Source of the DNA: an uncultured Mediterraneibacter sp.
GTDB lineage: Bacteria > Bacillota > Clostridia > Lachnospirales > Lachnospiraceae
Direction of reading: 5' to 3'
Length of the DNA: 8,444 bases
Assembly (NCBI GenBank): GCA_934418295.1
Contig: CAKRWZ010000075.1
Location: 1 to 8,444, forward strand
Shown: one piece after another, positions 6,303 through 8,444 of the stretch
How the letters are laid out: every line of letters starts with the position of its first letter
Position numbering within the stretch: position 1 is the stretch's first letter
Position numbers and translations under genes: made by a program
The notes under the pieces: generated by a model
What the model was told of the DNA's origin: nothing
Seen by the model: only the letters and a program-made list of their open reading frames with translations
Databases searched by the model: none

Positions 6303-7169
6303 TTATATCAGCTCGTTTACAACGGAGCAGACATTCTTCTTTTCATAGCCGCTCTTGATTCCATCCTGGAACAGCTTCAGCACGGCATCGCCGCAAGGGG
6401 TCTTTACACCGTATTCATGCATTGCGCGGAGAATCGTTTCAGTAGCAGTTGCTTCGATGTTCAAAGTACATTCGCTGGCATCATCGAATTCTCTGTTGTA
6501 ATCAGCAAGTTCTGATCCGAAGGCTCTAAGGTTGCCTTCCAGCATGATCGGCAGGATCTCGCGAGTCTGATCAACGAATTTCTGAACGGAATAATTGTTT
6601 TTCAGACAGAATGCAGAAGCCTCTGCAAGGCCTGCGATAGCAGCGAAGTGAACCTGCAGTACCGCCAGGTCAGTTACGCTGGCACCGACGATATCGTCGC
6701 CCAGATACACAGCTTTTCCCAGAGCTTCCAGCGCAGGCTTTGTTTCGTTAAATGCCTTTTCACTTCCGGCATATACGATATATCCGGTTGGAGTTCCAAT
6801 GTCTCCGGGATAAACCTCAATAGCAGCATCCAGGTGGATCATATTACGTTCTGCTGTGATCGCTGCCATATCTTTTACTTCGGATGGTGTGGAAGTCGTG
6901 GTATCTACCAGGATCTTGCCAGCCAGTTTCTTATCAGAAGTATTCTTGATAACTGCTGCTGCGATATCATGTGTTGGCAGATTCAACAGAATGAAATCTT
7001 CTTCTCCGGATTCATCCAGAGATGCTGCATACTTAGCACCTTTTTCGATGTAAGGCTGCGCAGCTTCCATGTTTAGGTCAACGATCGTGACTTGAAAATC
7101 TTTTGCCATTAACGCGCGGATGATAGCGCTTCCCATAACGCCACATCCAACTACTGTAACTTTTTTCAT
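6303..7169 (-). CDS. Imine reductase / reductive aminase-like NAD(P)-dependent oxidoreductase
   Basis: This 288-residue protein has the two-domain 6-phosphogluconate dehydrogenase-like fold. The N-terminal Rossmann domain begins VVGCGVMGSAI (G8-x-G10-x-x-G13). Strand 2 ends with Asp31 (VTIVDLN), which favours NADH, whereas known imine reductases usually have Arg or a similar residue there and use NADPH. It carries VDTTTSTPSE (88-97), HLDAAIEVYPGDIGTPTGYIVYAGSEKAF (112-140) and YLGDDIVGASVTDLAVLQ (155-172), which resemble imine reductase signatures. The hydroxyacid-dehydrogenase hallmarks, a DAPVSGG-like motif and the catalytic Lys with its Asn, are absent. Asp167 lies about where imine reductases have their Asp/Tyr. 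Reduction of a cyclic imine or iminium, or the reverse amine oxidation, is the likeliest chemistry; annotation pipelines would often say 3-hydroxyisobutyrate dehydrogenase family. Ribosome binding site GGAGG (7175-7179) lies 5 nt upstream of the ATG at 7167-7169. Confidence 0.82.
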   Translation of the reverse strand: MKKVTVVGCGVMGSAIIRALMAKDFQVTIVDLNMEAAQPYIEKGAKYAASLDESGEEDFILLNLPTHDIAAAVIKNTSDKKLAGKILVDTTTSTPSEVKDMAAITAERNMIHLDAAIEVYPGDIGTPTGYIVYAGSEKAFNETKPALEALGKAVYLGDDIVGASVTDLAVLQVHFAAIAGLAEASAFCLKNNYSVQKFVDQTREILPIMLEGNLRAFGSELADYNREFDDASECTLNIEATATETILRAMHEYGVKTPCGDAVLKLFQDGIKSGYEKKNVCSVVNELI

Positions 7170-7246
7170 AATTGCCTCCTTTTTGAAAAAATGTGTGTTT
7201 GCTTTTTTTGATCATGTGAATTATAATAAATATTATCGTACTTATG

Positions 7247-7260
7247 ATTATACATATAAT
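7247..7260 (+). promoter_or_regulatory. Back-to-back -10 boxes forming a palindrome; candidate -10 of the eutH-like gene
   Basis: ATTATA (7247-7252), CA, TATAAT (7255-7260) is a perfect dyad. On the plus strand TATAAT (7255-7260) lies 42 nt before the eutH-like start and is its most likely -10, though no good -35 exists 17 bp upstream (ATTATC at 7232-7237). The same palindrome holds the minus-strand -10 of the other gene, so only one polymerase could occupy the site at a time. Confidence 0.45.
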
Positions 7261-7275
7261 AACACATAATGTAAA
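7247..7275 (-). promoter_or_regulatory. Promoter of the imine-reductase-like gene
   Basis: Read leftwards, TTTACA (7275-7270) and a consensus TATAAT (7252-7247) are 17 bp apart. The transcript would start near 7240, giving a leader of about 70 nt. It overlaps the -10 of the divergent transporter gene. Confidence 0.65.
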
Positions 7276-7302
7276 TAGGGAATTTATAATAGGAGAAAAA
7301 AG

Positions 7303-8444
7303 ATGCAATTGTTTCTAGGATCACTAACTGATTGGATAACACATATTTCGGCGAATTCCATTATTATGATGATCATGATGATTTTTATGGTGATCGGTGG
7401 AGTTGACTACATTCGGGGGAATAAGCTGGGGTACGGAAAAGAATTCGAAGAAGGTTTTAAGACGATGGGGACGCTGGCCATGGCGGTAGCGGCGATCATT
7501 GCGATAGCACCCTGTCTTTCGCAATGGATCAGACCGCTGGTGACACCGATTGCCCATGCGATCGGAGCAGATCCCTCGGTTGTGGCAGGTATTTTACTTG
7601 GTGCTGATATGGGAGGATATCCTATGGCGACTGCGCTTGCAGAAAATGAAGCGGTGGGAAAATTCAATGGACTTATCGTAGCAAGCATTATGGGTCCTAC
7701 GATCACATTTACGATTCCCGTGGCGTTTTCCTTGATCAAAGTCAAGGACAGACCGTTTCTGGCGGCGGGAATTCTGGCAGGCCTTGTATCTGTTCCGCTG
7801 GGATGCCTTGTGGGTGGTTTCGCTATGAAGTTGACCGTGTATAAGCTTTCGCTTCACGCATTGTTATTTAATACGCTGCCGATTGCAGTGATTGCAAGCT
7901 TGGTTATTGTATCATTGTGGTTTTTTCCTGACCAAGTAATCAGGAGTTTTAGTGCTGTGGGAACGGTGATCACGGGCTTGGCGACAGGGCTTGTTGTAAT
8001 TGCTGTTTTTCAACAGGTTACAGGGATTTTACTGCCGGGCTTTTGTGCCATGGCGATCCCGGATGAAACGACGGGACTAACTGGTCTGGAATCAGGGATT
8101 CTCGTTTGTGGAGAAATCGGAATCGTTCTGGCGGGGGCGTTCCCTTTAATGAAATGGATTACGAGCACTTTTGGAAAAGCGTTGGGAGGGATCGGAAGCC
8201 GATTTGGACTGAAAAAAGATGACTGTGCTGGAATGATTGGAGGTTTGGCGAATTTGATTCCCTTGGTCACTTCGCTGGAAAAGATGGGATCAAAAGGGAA
8301 AATCGTGAGCCTGGCTTTCGGAACAGGCAGCTTCGCTGTATTCGGTGACTTCCTGGGATTTACAGCAGGAGTCGATCAGGAGATGCTGGTGCCGATGATT
8401 CTGGGGAAAGTAACTGCGGGTATTGCAGCTTTGATTATCGCTAA
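7303..8444 (+). CDS. eutH: EutH-type ethanolamine-like transporter, 3' end beyond the window
   Basis: A continuous frame of 380 codons runs from the ATG at 7303, with AGGAG (7291-7295) 7 nt upstream, to the right edge without a stop. EutH proteins are about 400 residues, so most of it is present. It is a hydrophobic multi-helix membrane protein. Family motifs seen in order are EFEEGFKTMGTLAMAVAAI (47-65), GADMGGYPMATALAENEAVG (100-119), IMGPTITFTIPVAF (129-142), IVLAGAFP (274-281), ANLIPLV (316-322) and FGDFLGFTAG (347-356). EutH carries ethanolamine or its protonated form across the membrane. In enterobacterial EutH the last motif reads, as I recall it, GDHLGFTA; here Phe350 replaces that His. 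No other eut gene is visible, so the substrate may be a different small amine. It is divergent from the imine-reductase-like gene. Confidence 0.88.
   Translation, partial: MQLFLGSLTDWITHISANSIIMMIMMIFMVIGGVDYIRGNKLGYGKEFEEGFKTMGTLAMAVAAIIAIAPCLSQWIRPLVTPIAHAIGADPSVVAGILLGADMGGYPMATALAENEAVGKFNGLIVASIMGPTITFTIPVAFSLIKVKDRPFLAAGILAGLVSVPLGCLVGGFAMKLTVYKLSLHALLFNTLPIAVIASLVIVSLWFFPDQVIRSFSAVGTVITGLATGLVVIAVFQQVTGILLPGFCAMAIPDETTGLTGLESGILVCGEIGIVLAGAFPLMKWITSTFGKALGGIGSRFGLKKDDCAGMIGGLANLIPLVTSLEKMGSKGKIVSLAFGTGSFAVFGDFLGFTAGVDQEMLVPMILGKVTAGIAALIIA

Noticed and set aside
6648..7076. Plus-strand open frame of 142 codons opposite the imine-reductase-like gene
   Set aside because: It is a cysteine-rich shadow without a family match or ribosome binding site, whereas the minus frame has a complete Rossmann protein with a strong ribosome binding site.
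6303..7169. 3-hydroxyisobutyrate dehydrogenase as the specific function
   Set aside because: The substrate-binding and catalytic Lys/Asn motifs of that family are not present. The segment around Asp167 and the STPSE/DIGTP motifs fit imine reductases better.
7232..7239. An additional AraC-type half-site (ATTATCGT, similar to the reverse complement of the 2774-2804 repeats) between the imine reductase and eutH genes
   Set aside because: Only 7 of 10 positions match in very AT-rich DNA and there is no partner repeat 21 bp away on either side.
7407..7857. Minus-strand open frames opposite the eutH-like gene (7407-7745 and 7594-7857)
   Set aside because: The plus strand is one continuous EutH frame with many family motifs. 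The antisense frames are shadows.
7303..8444. A complete ethanolamine utilisation operon
   Set aside because: Only the EutH-type gene is visible. No ammonia-lyase, aldehyde dehydrogenase or shell protein occurs in the window.
1..8444. CRISPR arrays, tRNA or rRNA genes, insertion sequences, attachment sites
   Set aside because: No regularly spaced repeats, cloverleaf-like sequence, transposase or integrase frame, or terminal inverted repeats were seen on either strand.

Overview
The window looks like chromosomal DNA from an anaerobic, low-to-moderate GC Firmicute, probably a Clostridium-related gut or sediment bacterium. This is inferred from strong AGGAGG-type ribosome binding sites, AT-rich intergenic regions with rho-independent terminators, a stand-alone Fe-S Old Yellow Enzyme, and the protein families present. 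The genus cannot be fixed from sequence alone.

Layout, left to right. (1) Positions 1-115, minus strand: the first 38 codons of a DUF1349-like protein. (2) Positions 116-432: a non-coding stretch holding a perfect 30-bp AT palindrome, a strong hairpin terminator with no gene to terminate, a row of TCGC/GCGA dyads, and a good sigma-A promoter. (3) Positions 433-1683, plus: an AlbA_2/Schlafen-type protein with a GHKL ATPase-like module and a C-terminal winged helix, ended by a 14-bp-stem terminator shared with the next gene. (4) Positions 1808-2686, minus: an AraC-family regulator. (5) Positions 2908-6206, plus: a divergent three-gene operon of a GldA-type alcohol dehydrogenase, an EamA/DMT permease and an Fe-S Old Yellow Enzyme-like flavoprotein, closed by an 18-bp-stem bidirectional terminator. 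(6) Positions 6303-7169, minus: an imine-reductase-like dehydrogenase, convergent with the operon. (7) From 7303, plus: an EutH-type transporter that runs off the right edge with 380 codons visible.

How they may work together (inference). The AraC protein most likely controls the divergent operon. Two 9-bp repeats, ACGATTRTT plus A, lie exactly 21 bp apart in the intergenic region, and the nearer one sits on the candidate -35 of the operon promoter. The enzymes are all redox enzymes: an NAD-linked alcohol dehydrogenase, an FMN/4Fe-4S flavoprotein of the trimethylamine dehydrogenase/dienoyl-CoA reductase family, and a reductase of the imine reductase/reductive aminase fold. The two transporters are of families that move small metabolites or amines. 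This points to a small regulon for uptake and redox conversion of an amine, amino alcohol or small polyol. No ethanolamine ammonia-lyase, microcompartment or other eut gene is visible, so the EutH protein is out of its usual context. I do not recognise the set as a described pathway, and the substrate is unknown.
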